Positions 1 to 12,497 of a DNA stretch of 64,000 nt are shown one piece after another. The position numbers and the translations under genes are program-made. Source of the stretch: Seongchinamella sediminis (GTDB lineage: Bacteria > Pseudomonadota > Gammaproteobacteria > Pseudomonadales > Halieaceae); NCBI RefSeq assembly GCF_003457605.1, contig NZ_QRAN01000014.1, forward strand, positions 1 through 64,000, in the 5' to 3' direction. Each line of letters starts with the position of its first letter. The stretch's first letter is position 1. Below the pieces are notes generated by a model. It was given only the letters and a program-made list of their open reading frames with translations, had not been told where the DNA came from and did no database searches.

Positions 1-111
1 TCGAACGAATTCTGGTAGCATTTTGTCACGGCGGAATTTCTTGTTGGTATGGCTTCGACACCCTTATTTTCAAGATCTTTCCGTCGTTTTACTATCCCCT
101 TCGTGAATTTT

Positions 112-354
112 TCAGGCTAGCTCTTCCAACGAGTCTTTAGACCGAATGAAAAGCTTCGCCATATTTTCGGATTGAAAAACGCCTATCACCTCTCGAAAGC
201 CTGCCGATATTTCGTGCATGGCTGCGATCCGCGATTGCCTTGTTTGGGCTCGAATTTGGATGCCGAGATATAGCAGTGAAACTACGACTGCCGTGGCTCC
301 GATAATTTCTCCGAGTGCGCCTGCGGCTTCCCAATCCATTGTATAAATGTCCAA
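112..354 (-). CDS. Small membrane-anchored protein, probably truncated
   Basis: An 80-residue frame on the minus strand. Residues 12-32 form one hydrophobic segment (GEIIGATAVVVSLLYLGIQI) followed by a polar stretch. This resembles a widespread group of marine proteobacterial proteins with an N-terminal membrane anchor and a longer soluble part. Those proteins are usually about 150 residues or more, so this one looks short. Immediately after the stop, a different minus frame is open to the window edge and continues with a charged, Lys-rich sequence, so a frameshift just before the stop is possible. Function unknown. The ATG has no strong ribosome binding site. Confidence 0.45.
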   Translation of the reverse strand: MDIYTMDWEAAGALGEIIGATAVVVSLLYLGIQIRAQTRQSRIAAMHEISAGFREVIGVFQSENMAKLFIRSKDSLEELA

Positions 355-529
355 TTATCTATAAGCACCGGCGTACGCGTGATCGACAGAGGAGCTCTAG
401 CTCAATATCAGCTAGGGGCGAAAGCGGACGGATCTCCGTAACGGAATCTGTTGATCTAGCTGATACTGCTCGCCCCTATCTGTTATAACTATAAGTTTTA
501 GAGTCCGCGTTGGCAGCTAACGATTACAA
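355..529. other. Intergenic region with inverted repeats
   Basis: This gap between divergent genes is AT-richer than its surroundings. ATCAGCTAG at 407-415 is the exact inverse of CTAGCTGAT at 456-464, and GGGGCGA at 415-421 is the inverse of TCGCCCC at 470-476. The two pairs cannot form one nested stem. TATAAC at 484-489 could be a -10 element for the downstream amidohydrolase, but no convincing -35 lies at the right distance. Confidence 0.35.
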
Positions 530-2101
530 TTGATAAAGGTTCACGGCATCACAGTTTTCCTGCAGGCCCTGGGCGCCGGGCTGCTCGTCGGTGCAGCGGC
601 ACTGGTAGTGGCGCTGTTGTGGCCAATAGCCGATCCGCCATGGCTGGCACACTCGGGGCCGGTAGCGCTGGTGGATGTAACGATCATCGATGTGGAGCAC
701 GGCGAGTCATTGGCGGGACAAACCGTGGTGTTGCGCGATGGTCACATCGAGCGTGTCGGACCGGCCTCGGCTGAGGCGTTGCCTGCAGGGGTTCGTATTC
801 TGGATGCGCGGGGACAGTTCCTGATCCCTGGCCTGTGGGACATGCACACCCACTCGATCAAGCGTTCGCCACAGTTCCACCATGCACTGTATATCGCCAA
901 CGGCGTGACCAGTGTGCGCGACATGTCCGGTTGCCTCTCCGAAGACGACTCCTACTGGGCCTGCCCGCACGATCGCCGCCGCTGGACCAATGAAGCGGTG
1001 CAGGGGCAACGTGTCTCGCCGCGCTACCCGCTGCAGAGCAGCTACCAGACCAACGGCGGCAACGAAGTGCCTGAGGGCCTGCCGGCATTCTTCCGCCTGG
1101 AGAGCCTGGAACACGCCGAAGAGTTGGCAGCATTCTATCGAGGCCAGGGAGTGGACTTCATCAAAACTTACAGCGAACTCGCACCACAGCAGTTCGCCTG
1201 GATCGCCCGGAGTGCGCGTGAGCAAGGGCTGGGCATCGCCGGCCATCGTCCGGTTAAGGTCTCCCTGGAAACAGCGCTCGCAATGGGGCAACGCTCCTTT
1301 GAGCATGGCCGGCTGTTTCTGTTCGAGTGCTTCGGCGGCGCGCAGGCCTTCCGCAGCGCTCCCGACCCACTCGCAGCCTACAATGCCACTTTAAGGCTGC
1401 GACTGCTGACTGAGCGTGACGAAGCCGCCTGTGCGCAACACATGCGCAATATGGCCGAAGCCGGCGCCTGGTGGGTGCCGACACTCACGACCTTGCGCAT
1501 GGCCGTGACCGCCGCCCAGCCGGCCGCACACCAGGACCCGCGCCTCGCAGACATACCCTGGCTGCGGCGTAAGCTGCTGTGGGGACCGGACGCACGCCGC
1601 GCCGCCGCCGAACCGCTGGCGAATGACGGGCGCAGCATTCACGCGCACTTGTTCGACCTCGCCTCGCGGGACGTGGGCGAGGCTCATGCGGCCGGCGTGC
1701 GTATCCTAACGGGCACCGACACAAGCGACACCCTGGTGTTCCCCGGCTCCAGCCTGCACGGCGAACTGCAAATGTTCGTTGATGCCGGGCTAACTCCGGC
1801 GCAGGCGCTCCGCGCCGCCACCATCGCAGCGGCGGAGTTTGCCGGCGCGCAAACCACGCACGGTACCATTGCCCCGGGCAAGGTTGCGGATCTGGTGCTT
1901 TTGGAGGCCAATCCCCTGGCCGACATCGCCAATACAAGGCGGATCGCCGGGGTATTTATCGCCGGCCACCACCACGATGCGCGGTCACTGCAGGCGCTGC
2001 GGCAGTTCGCGCGCGCGCAGGCCTCAAGCGTGAGGGCCAATCTGCGGCTGTTGTGGGATATGTTGGCCAGCCCGTTGATGCGACGCCAACTGGCCGACTG
2101 A
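530..2101 (+). CDS. Membrane-anchored amidohydrolase family protein
   Basis: A 523-residue metal-dependent hydrolase of the amidohydrolase superfamily (imidazolonepropionase/prolidase-like branch). One hydrophobic segment at about residues 10-32 suggests an N-terminal anchor with the enzyme on the periplasmic side. Metal-site motifs appear in order: the HxH motif in GLWDMHTHS near residue 105, a lysine in DFIKTYS that may be the bridging carboxylated lysine, histidines in GHRP and EHGRL, and the aspartate in GTDTSD. The C-terminal part ends with the GTIAPGKVADLVLLEANPL signature that closes the small beta-domain in this family. The substrate cannot be told from sequence. The start is a TTG without a clear ribosome binding site, so the true start is uncertain. 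The gene stands alone. Confidence 0.75.
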   Translation: MIKVHGITVFLQALGAGLLVGAAALVVALLWPIADPPWLAHSGPVALVDVTIIDVEHGESLAGQTVVLRDGHIERVGPASAEALPAGVRILDARGQFLIPGLWDMHTHSIKRSPQFHHALYIANGVTSVRDMSGCLSEDDSYWACPHDRRRWTNEAVQGQRVSPRYPLQSSYQTNGGNEVPEGLPAFFRLESLEHAEELAAFYRGQGVDFIKTYSELAPQQFAWIARSAREQGLGIAGHRPVKVSLETALAMGQRSFEHGRLFLFECFGGAQAFRSAPDPLAAYNATLRLRLLTERDEAACAQHMRNMAEAGAWWVPTLTTLRMAVTAAQPAAHQDPRLADIPWLRRKLLWGPDARRAAAEPLANDGRSIHAHLFDLASRDVGEAHAAGVRILTGTDTSDTLVFPGSSLHGELQMFVDAGLTPAQALRAATIAAAEFAGAQTTHGTIAPGKVADLVLLEANPLADIANTRRIAGVFIAGHHHDARSLQALRQFARAQASSVRANLRLLWDMLASPLMRRQLAD

Positions 2102-2153
2102 GAGGCCAGGCGTTCTTATGTCGGGATATAGCGCGATCGACTTTAACGGCCTG

Positions 2154-2525
2154 TCAGCTGGTCTCGTCAGTCGTTTTCATATGAATAAAGTACACGGTCG
2201 TGCCGACACCGGCCAGAAACAACACGAACGATGTAATGCCGGCAAATACCGGCGCAGCCACGGCAACGTCGCGGGCGGCTAGAATAGTGACTAACAGGGC
2301 GTTGTTTTCTGCCAGGTAGATACTTAAGGCTGTCACGGCCAACGAGGCCAGCAGATATAACAGGGTCACCAGCCACCGCATCAATCCTGTGAGGAGATTC
2401 CTGCCGGCGAAGACAGCCACAATCGTAGCAAAGGTGATGGTAAGCCAGGTTTGGAACTGGATTACCATGGCTTCTTCGTTGATCCGAATCAGTTCCAGAA
2501 TTTCTGCGAGGGTAAGTTCTTCCAT
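2154..2525 (-). CDS. Small multi-pass membrane protein of unknown function
   Basis: A 123-residue protein with an acidic N-terminus and three to four hydrophobic segments, at about residues 24-42, 48-70 and 85-115. It ends in a short charged tail. I do not recognise a family. It lies between a plus-strand amidohydrolase and the fadA terminator, transcribed on its own. No good ribosome binding site precedes the ATG, so the assignment rests on frame length and the coherent membrane pattern. Confidence 0.45.
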   Translation of the reverse strand: MEELTLAEILELIRINEEAMVIQFQTWLTITFATIVAVFAGRNLLTGLMRWLVTLLYLLASLAVTALSIYLAENNALLVTILAARDVAVAAPVFAGITSFVLFLAGVGTTVYFIHMKTTDETS

Positions 2526-2853
2526 CAGTCACCCGACAAGCGGTTAGTGTGTGCCGAACACGCATGGCACTAACAAGTGCAATGGGCTTGGCGTTCGTTG
2601 CTTTCAGCATGTTACAGCAAGAGTTTACATTAGTTCCTATTTGCAGGTGGGTGCCAGTGCCGGAGAAAAACATGGGCGTCCAGTAACATGCTTCAGCCTG
2701 GCAGGTAAATCCGCCATTAGCGATAGCGGCCCTTGGTCTACCAGGATTGAAACCGTTGTAGGTGGCTAAAGCGCAGAACGGCCTCGTTAATTGCGGTGGC
2801 TGATGTCGTCGTGGTCCAGGGCTGTTCGGTAAGTACCGATAGAAGTTAGGGCC
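2526..2853. other. Gene-free stretch
   Basis: About 330 bases without a convincing gene. A 72-codon plus-strand frame exists here but has no ribosome binding site and no recognisable protein features. A small stem GCACT/AGTGC sits at about 2566-2580. The right end runs into the fadA terminator. I see nothing else. Confidence 0.4.
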
Positions 2854-2881
2854 AAAAAAAGGCCCGCTGATTTAGCGGGCC
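2854..2881 (-). terminator. Rho-independent terminator of fadBA
   Basis: An 8-bp perfect stem (GGCCCGCT 2861-2868 with AGCGGGCC 2874-2881) and a 5-base loop. On the minus strand it is followed by seven T residues (2860-2854). It lies 25 bases past the fadA stop. Confidence 0.9.
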
Positions 2882-2906
2882 TGTTCAGTCCATGCGCTGG
2901 CGCGTA

Positions 2907-4103
<1,197 letters not shown>

Positions 4104-4115
4104 TCAGCCCGTTGC

Positions 4116-6263
4116 TTAATAGTAGCGTTCGCCGTTGGCGAGCATTTCGTTCATGCGGTCGGTCAGCTCGTAGGCCTTGCCCAGGTGGGCGAACTTTTCC
4201 GAGGCTTCCTTGATAGCCGCCAAACCGATGGTGTCCATCCAGCGGAAGACGCCGCCGCGGAAGGGCGGGAAGCCGACGCCGTAGAGCAGGGCGAGGTCCG
4301 CTTCCGCCGGGGTTTCGACAATGCCTTCTTCCACGCAGCGGGCCAGCTCGATAGCCATGGGCAGCATCATACGCATGACGATGTCGTCCTTGTCGAACTC
4401 GGCGCGCTCGCCGACCACGTCGGCGATCATCCCGTACACGTCCTCGTTGACGGTCTTTTGCGGCTTGCCGCGCTTGTCGGCCACGTACTCGTAGAAGCCC
4501 TTGCCGTTTTTCTGGCCGTAGCGCTCCAGCTCGAACATCACCTCGGTGGCGCTCTTGAAGTTAGGCTTCATCCGGTCGGGGAAACCCTCGGCCATGACGT
4601 TGGCGGCGTGCACGCCGGTGTCGATGCCGACCACGTCCATCAGGTAGGCAGGGCCCATGGGCCAGCCCCAGCGCTCCATCACCTTGTCCACGGCCTGGAA
4701 GTCGGCGCCGTCGCGCAACAGCATGTTGAAGCCGCCAAAGTAGGGGAACAGCACCCGGTTGACCAGGAAGCCGGGGCAGTCGTTAACCACTACCGCTTTC
4801 TTGCCCATCTTGTTGGCGTAGGCCACGGTGCGGGCAACGGCGGTATCGGAGGTCTTCTCGCCGCGAATCACTTCCACCAGCGGCATGGCGTGCACCGGGT
4901 TGAAGAAATGCATGCCGCAGAAGTTTTCCGGGCGCTCCAGCGCCTCCGCCAGGTAGCTGATAGAAATAGTGGAGGTGTTGGAGGCCAGCACGGCATCCTT
5001 GTCGATCTGCTTCTCGGTCTCTGCCAGTACCGCGTGCTTGACCTTGGGATTCTCGACCACGGCTTCCACCACGATGTCGACCTCGTCGAAACCGCCATAG
5101 CTCAGGGTGGGGTCGATGCTGTTGAGGATCTCGCCCATCTGGACGGCAGTCATACGGCCGCGATCCACGCGCTTGGCCAGCAGCTTGTTGGCTTCCGACA
5201 GGCCCAGGTCCAGGCCTGCCTGGTTGATGTCCTTCATCTTGATGGGGGTGCCCTTGTAGGCGCTCTGATAGGCGATGCCGCCACCCATGATGCCAGCGCC
5301 CAGCACCGCCGCCCGTTCGATGCGCTTGTCGGCCTTTTTCTCCCAGCCCTTGGCTTTCTTGCCCAGCAACTGGTCGTTGAGGAATACTCCCACCAGTGCC
5401 GCGGCCACGGGACCGGTGGCCAGCTCGGCGAAGGCCTCGGCTTCCACCTCCAGCGCCTCTTCCAGGCCCATCTTGTGCGCCTGCTCGATTACCTCGACCA
5501 CTTTCACCGGCGCCGGGTAGTTCTTGCCGGCCTGCTGGGCCACCATCGACTTGACGGTGAAGAAGGTCATCAGCGCCTCGGTGTCATTCAGCGGCAGCGG
5601 GCCGTGCTTGCGTGCGCGGCGTTCGGCGTAATCCAGCTTGCCGTCGATGGCCCCCTGCAGGGTGGCCAGGGTCACCGCGCGCAGCTCCTCGGCGCTGGCG
5701 ACCGCGTCGATGGCGCCGGCTTTCAGGGCGTCGGCGGGGCGTTTTTCGGCCCCTGTCGCCATCCACATCACCGCCTCATCGACGCCGATAATGCGCGGCA
5801 GGCGCACGGTGCCGCCCCAGCCGGGCAGGATGCCCAGCTTGGTCTCGGGCAGGCCGACCTTGGCGGTTTCGCTCATGACCCGGAAGTCACAGGCCAGGCA
5901 GACTTCGAGGCCGCCACCCATGGCGAAGCCGTTGATAGCGACGGCACTGGGGTAGGGCAGGCTGGCGATGCGGTTGAAGTTCTTGTTGTTGGCGCCGGTG
6001 AATGGCTTGATCTCGTCCTTGCTGGCGCCGAACAGGCTGACGAATTCGGTAATGTCGGCACCGACAATGAACACTGGCTTGCCGCTGGTGACCAGCAGGC
6101 CCTTGATGCCGCTCTCTGCCTCCAGGGCGTCGAGGCCAGCGGTCAGGCTGGTTACAGTGGCGTTGTCGAACTTGTTGACTGATTCGCCCTGCAGGTCGAA
6201 GTTCAGCTCGGCGATGTCGCCGTCCAGGCGTTTGATCGTGAGCTGGTCACTCTGGTAGATCAT
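4116..6263 (-). CDS. fadB: Fatty acid oxidation complex alpha subunit (FadB)
   Basis: A multifunctional enzyme with enoyl-CoA hydratase/isomerase and 3-hydroxyacyl-CoA dehydrogenase activities. The start chosen is ATG at 6263 (MIYQSDQLTIKRLDG), giving 715 residues, the length seen in pseudomonads, with AGGA upstream. An in-frame ATG lies 26 codons further upstream but lacks family sequence. The N-terminal crotonase domain contains NGFAMGGGLEVCLACDF and GLPETKLGILPGWGG, carrying the two catalytic glutamates. The dehydrogenase domain begins with AAVLGAGIMGGGIA (NAD-binding) and contains GMHFFNPVHAMPLVEV with the catalytic histidine. It is first in the operon with fadA. Confidence 0.97.
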   Translation of the reverse strand: MIYQSDQLTIKRLDGDIAELNFDLQGESVNKFDNATVTSLTAGLDALEAESGIKGLLVTSGKPVFIVGADITEFVSLFGASKDEIKPFTGANNKNFNRIASLPYPSAVAINGFAMGGGLEVCLACDFRVMSETAKVGLPETKLGILPGWGGTVRLPRIIGVDEAVMWMATGAEKRPADALKAGAIDAVASAEELRAVTLATLQGAIDGKLDYAERRARKHGPLPLNDTEALMTFFTVKSMVAQQAGKNYPAPVKVVEVIEQAHKMGLEEALEVEAEAFAELATGPVAAALVGVFLNDQLLGKKAKGWEKKADKRIERAAVLGAGIMGGGIAYQSAYKGTPIKMKDINQAGLDLGLSEANKLLAKRVDRGRMTAVQMGEILNSIDPTLSYGGFDEVDIVVEAVVENPKVKHAVLAETEKQIDKDAVLASNTSTISISYLAEALERPENFCGMHFFNPVHAMPLVEVIRGEKTSDTAVARTVAYANKMGKKAVVVNDCPGFLVNRVLFPYFGGFNMLLRDGADFQAVDKVMERWGWPMGPAYLMDVVGIDTGVHAANVMAEGFPDRMKPNFKSATEVMFELERYGQKNGKGFYEYVADKRGKPQKTVNEDVYGMIADVVGERAEFDKDDIVMRMMLPMAIELARCVEEGIVETPAEADLALLYGVGFPPFRGGVFRWMDTIGLAAIKEASEKFAHLGKAYELTDRMNEMLANGERYY

Positions 6264-6549
6264 ATCGATGTCCTGTCTCAGGTGGGTGGGGGTGTTGTGC
6301 GGGCATTGAGTGTAGTCAAAGCTTCGGCTGGAGGCCATCACTGTAGTAGATGGCCGCTATCAGTGCCGCCTATCAGCCCGTTCAGGGGCCGAAGTTTACA
6401 GCGATTACATTTGGGAATCCAGCCCCCGGCAATAACCATCATTCCGGCTGATGACACACCGCCTCTATGCTATTGCCGTCGGGGGAGATCAGGGGCTTTA
6501 TTTTTGCGCGAAGCAGAATATATTGTAAGAAAACTGTGTGGGGGCTGCC

Positions 6550-7251
6550 ATGGTGCAATTGGAACCGGTGTTTGAGTCTCCAAGGCCCGGGCTCGCGGGC
6601 ACGGCGCTGCTGTTCGGCCTGCTGCTCATCGCCATGGCGGTGACGGCGGGCTTGCTGCTGGCGGTGGAGGATCCCCTGCGGCTCAAGCAACTGATTGAAG
6701 ACAGCGGCCCGGTGCAACTGGCGGGCCAGACCGCCATATTCGCCGCCTTCGCCATGGCCTGCCTGTTTGCGCTGATTGACAGCCGGCGCAGCACCGACTA
6801 CCTCTACCTGAGCTACCTGCTGATGTTTTATGCCCTGCGGGAAGCCGATTGCCACTACCAAGTGTCGGCGCACGCCAAGGCCACCCAGTTCAAGCGCTTT
6901 TTCAGCCATGAGCTGATTCCGCTGTATACCAAGCTGTTCCTGGCGGCGATCGTGCTGTTGTTCCTGGTGGTGATGTACCGCTACCTGCGCAAGCAGCGGC
7001 CGGTGTTTATTGCCGCCCTCAGGGCGCGGCTGCCCTGGGCCCTGTTCGTTCTGGCCTGGGGCGGGGTATTTTTCCTGTCGCAACTGGTGGACCAGGTGCC
7101 GGTGTTCCACAACCTGACTGGCCAGGTGTTCGAGGAGATACTTGAGTCCAGCGCCGAGATACTGGTGTTGGTAGCGATGATTGTGTTCCGGCTGCAGGTG
7201 CGGGGGACAGCCGCCGCAGCGCCGGCTCCCGCGGACACGGTCAGGGGCTGA
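6550..7251 (+). CDS. Six-helix membrane protein of unknown function
   Basis: A 233-residue protein from ATG 6550; a GTG at 6538 would add four residues. About six hydrophobic segments alternate with basic loops: LLFGLLLIAMAVTAGLLLAV, TAIFAAFAMACLFALI, YLYLSYLLMFYAL, LFLAAIVLLFLVVMYRYL, LPWALFVLAWGGVFFLSQ and EILVLVAMIVFRL. A conserved-looking READCH motif follows the third. I cannot name a family. GGGGG at about 6540-6544 could act as ribosome binding site. It ends inside the 3' end of the convergent VOC gene (11-base overlap). Confidence 0.6.
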   Translation: MVQLEPVFESPRPGLAGTALLFGLLLIAMAVTAGLLLAVEDPLRLKQLIEDSGPVQLAGQTAIFAAFAMACLFALIDSRRSTDYLYLSYLLMFYALREADCHYQVSAHAKATQFKRFFSHELIPLYTKLFLAAIVLLFLVVMYRYLRKQRPVFIAALRARLPWALFVLAWGGVFFLSQLVDQVPVFHNLTGQVFEEILESSAEILVLVAMIVFRLQVRGTAAAAPAPADTVRG

Positions 7252-7903
7252 TCAACAGGGTTGGCAGCCCCAGGCAATGGCTGTTCAGGGTGCTGACCCG
7301 GGTGCCCGGTTTGCGCCCCTGCCGCAGGGGAGAGTGTTGTACACCCGCCTTGGCAAGGGCGGCCAGGGTCTGGTCAATATCGTGGCAGAGGTAGGTAATG
7401 CCCCAGAAAGAGTCCCGGGCCGGCGGTTTCTCCAGATTGTGGATGACTTCGAGCGTCATTTTCCCGTGGCGGAAGAACAGCATGCGGCCGCCCCACTCGG
7501 GCACCTCCTGGTCCAGCGCCAGTCGCAGCCCCAGTTGCTCGCGGAACAGTTCGATACAGGCCTCGGCGTCCGCCGACTGCAGGACCAGGTGATCCACCGC
7601 GTAGATGCCGGTGGCGGATTCGGGTTCGCAGTAGCGGGGATCGCGGTTATTGGCCCTGAGCAGCGGTATTTTCCGTGGTCCACCGGCCAGCGGCGCTGAT
7701 GTTCCCGGGGCCATGGCGGGGTCCAGCAGGGCCAGTGCGGCAATGCGCGGGGCAGCGATATCGTCAACCTGCTGCAACTGGACGTTGACGTTCGCCAGGG
7801 CAAAGCCGTCAGTGCCGGCTGCGGGCAACAGCGTCGAGTAGTCGGCCATCGCGGCTTCCAGGTCTGGCACCTGGGTGAGAATATGATCGAATGCGGGATA
7901 CAT
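7241..7903 (-). CDS. VOC (glyoxalase-like) family protein
   Basis: A 220-residue protein with two beta-alpha-beta-beta-beta-type modules. The first begins FDHILTQVPDLEAAMADYSTL and the second IYAVDHLVLQSADAEACIELFREQLGL. Histidines in both modules (FDH, VDH) and the glutamate in MTLEVIH sit where the vicinal oxygen chelate fold places metal ligands. The substrate is unknown; dioxygenase, glyoxalase and epimerase members look alike at this level. It overlaps the end of the convergent membrane-protein gene by 11 bases. Confidence 0.7.
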   Translation of the reverse strand: MYPAFDHILTQVPDLEAAMADYSTLLPAAGTDGFALANVNVQLQQVDDIAAPRIAALALLDPAMAPGTSAPLAGGPRKIPLLRANNRDPRYCEPESATGIYAVDHLVLQSADAEACIELFREQLGLRLALDQEVPEWGGRMLFFRHGKMTLEVIHNLEKPPARDSFWGITYLCHDIDQTLAALAKAGVQHSPLRQGRKPGTRVSTLNSHCLGLPTLLISP

Positions 7904-7978
7904 GGAAGAAGCGGGTGAAAACCCCGGGGTGACAGCGGCAGCTCGGGTCGCAACCCGATGCCGGTACCCCGCGGATGA

Positions 7979-8167
7979 TCAGTGGATTATGCGGTCGGCC
8001 TGCAGGTCGCCAGCGCAGTCCACGCCAGTGTCCGCAGTGGCCACGTCCTGTTGCTGGACGTAATTGCGCAGGCGGTTGACCACGCTGGTCATCACGTCAA
8101 TGGTCTGGCTGATCTGGTCCAGGGCCATGAGGATGGTCTCGGTTTCCGTGGGTTTGTTATTTGACAT
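7979..8167 (-). CDS. 62-residue conserved-looking small protein downstream of nrdB
   Basis: The start chosen is ATG 8167 (MSNNKPTETETILMALDQIS), preceded on the minus strand by GAGGAAG at the ideal distance; an upstream in-frame ATG adds 12 unlikely residues. The protein is hydrophilic and mainly helical. Heptad-like spacing in ILMALDQISQTIDVMTSVVN suggests a short coiled coil, followed by an acidic tail with a single cysteine. It lies 123 bases after nrdB on the same strand, so it could be co-transcribed with ribonucleotide reductase. Function unknown. Confidence 0.6.
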   Translation of the reverse strand: MSNNKPTETETILMALDQISQTIDVMTSVVNRLRNYVQQQDVATADTGVDCAGDLQADRIIH

Positions 8168-8223
8168 TCGTGCTTCCTCGACTGTCGTTGCGTTGACGTT
8201 CACCCTGCCGGTTGTGGTGCCAT

Positions 8224-8259
8224 CCAGCCGCCCCTCGTACCGCAGGGGCGGCCGGCTGG
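8224..8259. other. Stem-loop between nrdB and the 62-residue gene
   Basis: CCGCCCCT (8228-8235) pairs with AGGGGCGG (8244-8251), and CCAG/CTGG outside extends it across a bulge. No T tract follows on either strand. It may be a transcript-end processing or stabilising hairpin after nrdB rather than a simple terminator. Confidence 0.45.
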
Positions 8260-8290
8260 TCTTGGTTTCGCGCAGGCCGGCCAGCCGGCC

Positions 8291-9562
8291 CTAGTCCCAG
8301 CTCAGGGCGCCGCCTGTCTGGTACTCGATAACCCGCGTTTCAAAAAAGTTCTTCTCCTTGCGCAGGTCCATGATTTCACTCATCCACGGAAACGGGTTCT
8401 GCGCGCCGGCAAACTGCTCCGGCAGACCCAGCTGCGACAGGCGCCGGTTGGCGATGAAGTGCAGGTACTCTTCCATGGTGGCCGCATTCATACCCAGCAC
8501 CCCCCGGGGCATGGTGTCGCGGGCGTACTGGATTTCCAGTTCCGTGCCCTCCAGGATCATCTGGATCACCTCCTGCTTGAAGGCATCGGTCCACAGGCCG
8601 GGGTTCTCCAGCTTGATCTGGTTGATCACATCAATACCGAAGTTCAGGTGCATGGACTCGTCACGGAGAATGTACTGGAACTGCTCCGCCACGCCGGTCA
8701 TCTTGTTGCGACGGCCCATGGAGAGTATCTGGGTGAAGCCGCAGTAGAAGAAGATGCCCTCGGTCACCGCGTAAAAACCGATCAGGTTGCGCAGCAGTTC
8801 CTGGTCCGCTTCCGGGGTGCCGGTGGTAAAGCTGGGGTCCGACAGGCTGTGGGTGTGGCTCAGGCTCCAGGCGGCTTTGGCGGCAACCGACGGCACTTCC
8901 CGGTACATATTGAAGATCTCGCCCTCATCCATGCCCAGCGACTCGATGCAGTACTGGTAGGCGTGGGTGTGGATGGCTTCCTCGAAAGCCTGGCGCAGCA
9001 GGTACTGGCGGCACTCCGGGTTGGTGATCAAGCGGTAGATGGCCAGCACCAGGTTGTTGGCTACCAGCGAGTCGGCGGTGGAGAAATAGCCCAGCGAACG
9101 CATCACGATGCGGCGCTCGTCCCCGGTCAGGCCGTCGGCGCTCTTCCAGGTCGCCACGTCGGCGGTCATGTTGATTTCCTGCGGCATCCAGTGGTTGGCG
9201 CAGCCGTCCAGGTACTTCTGCCAGGCCCAGTCGTACTTGAAGGGCACCAGCTGGTTGAGGTCGGCGCGGCAGTTGATCATTGCCTTCTCGTCCACCGACA
9301 CCCGGGCAGCGCCCATTTCCAGTTCTTCCAGACCCGGCGCCACATCGAGGTTCTGTACCGCCGCGGCTGCCCTGGCTACCGCATCAGTGTGCGCAACCGC
9401 CGGTTCTGCTGCCGGTGCCGCTGCCGGCTCTTTTTCTGGCGCTGTCGCCACCGACCCTGGTGGCGTGTTCATTTCGGCTACCAGCGGCTGCGCTGCAGCC
9501 GGCTGGGGCGCGGCCGCGGCGGCTGCGCTGTCTTCCTTGTGGTAGTCATCCCAACTCAACAT
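8291..9562 (-). CDS. nrdB: Ribonucleoside-diphosphate reductase, beta subunit (R2)
   Basis: The small subunit of class I ribonucleotide reductase, holding the dimetal/radical cofactor. It has 423 residues, against 376 in E. coli. The excess is an Ala/Pro/Glu-rich low-complexity stretch at residues 11-75, between a short N-terminus ([11 protein letters not shown]) and the catalytic core starting near residue 88. Metal ligands visible are D143 (tentative), E195 and H198 in [10 protein letters not shown], a glutamate in EGIFFYCGF, and E/H in RDESMHL. Y202 sits four residues after H198, where the E. coli radical tyrosine Y122 lies, so a tyrosyl-radical enzyme is expected rather than the Chlamydia type with Phe there. 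The core overall resembles the Chlamydia-like subgroup. The C-terminus ends [11 protein letters not shown], the tail that docks to NrdA. It lies 58 bases after nrdA. Confidence 0.95.
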   Translation of the reverse strand: MLSWDDYHKEDSAAAAAAPQPAAAQPLVAEMNTPPGSVATAPEKEPAAAPAAEPAVAHTDAVARAAAAVQNLDVAPGLEELEMGAARVSVDEKAMINCRADLNQLVPFKYDWAWQKYLDGCANHWMPQEINMTADVATWKSADGLTGDERRIVMRSLGYFSTADSLVANNLVLAIYRLITNPECRQYLLRQAFEEAIHTHAYQYCIESLGMDEGEIFNMYREVPSVAAKAAWSLSHTHSLSDPSFTTGTPEADQELLRNLIGFYAVTEGIFFYCGFTQILSMGRRNKMTGVAEQFQYILRDESMHLNFGIDVINQIKLENPGLWTDAFKQEVIQMILEGTELEIQYARDTMPRGVLGMNAATMEEYLHFIANRRLSQLGLPEQFAGAQNPFPWMSEIMDLRKEKNFFETRVIEYQTGGALSWD

Positions 9563-9620
9563 CTATTGCTGTCCCCTGGCTTTGGTTTCTGTTGTGATCC
9601 AGTGATTCATGGTTCGTCGC

Positions 9621-12497
<2,877 letters not shown>

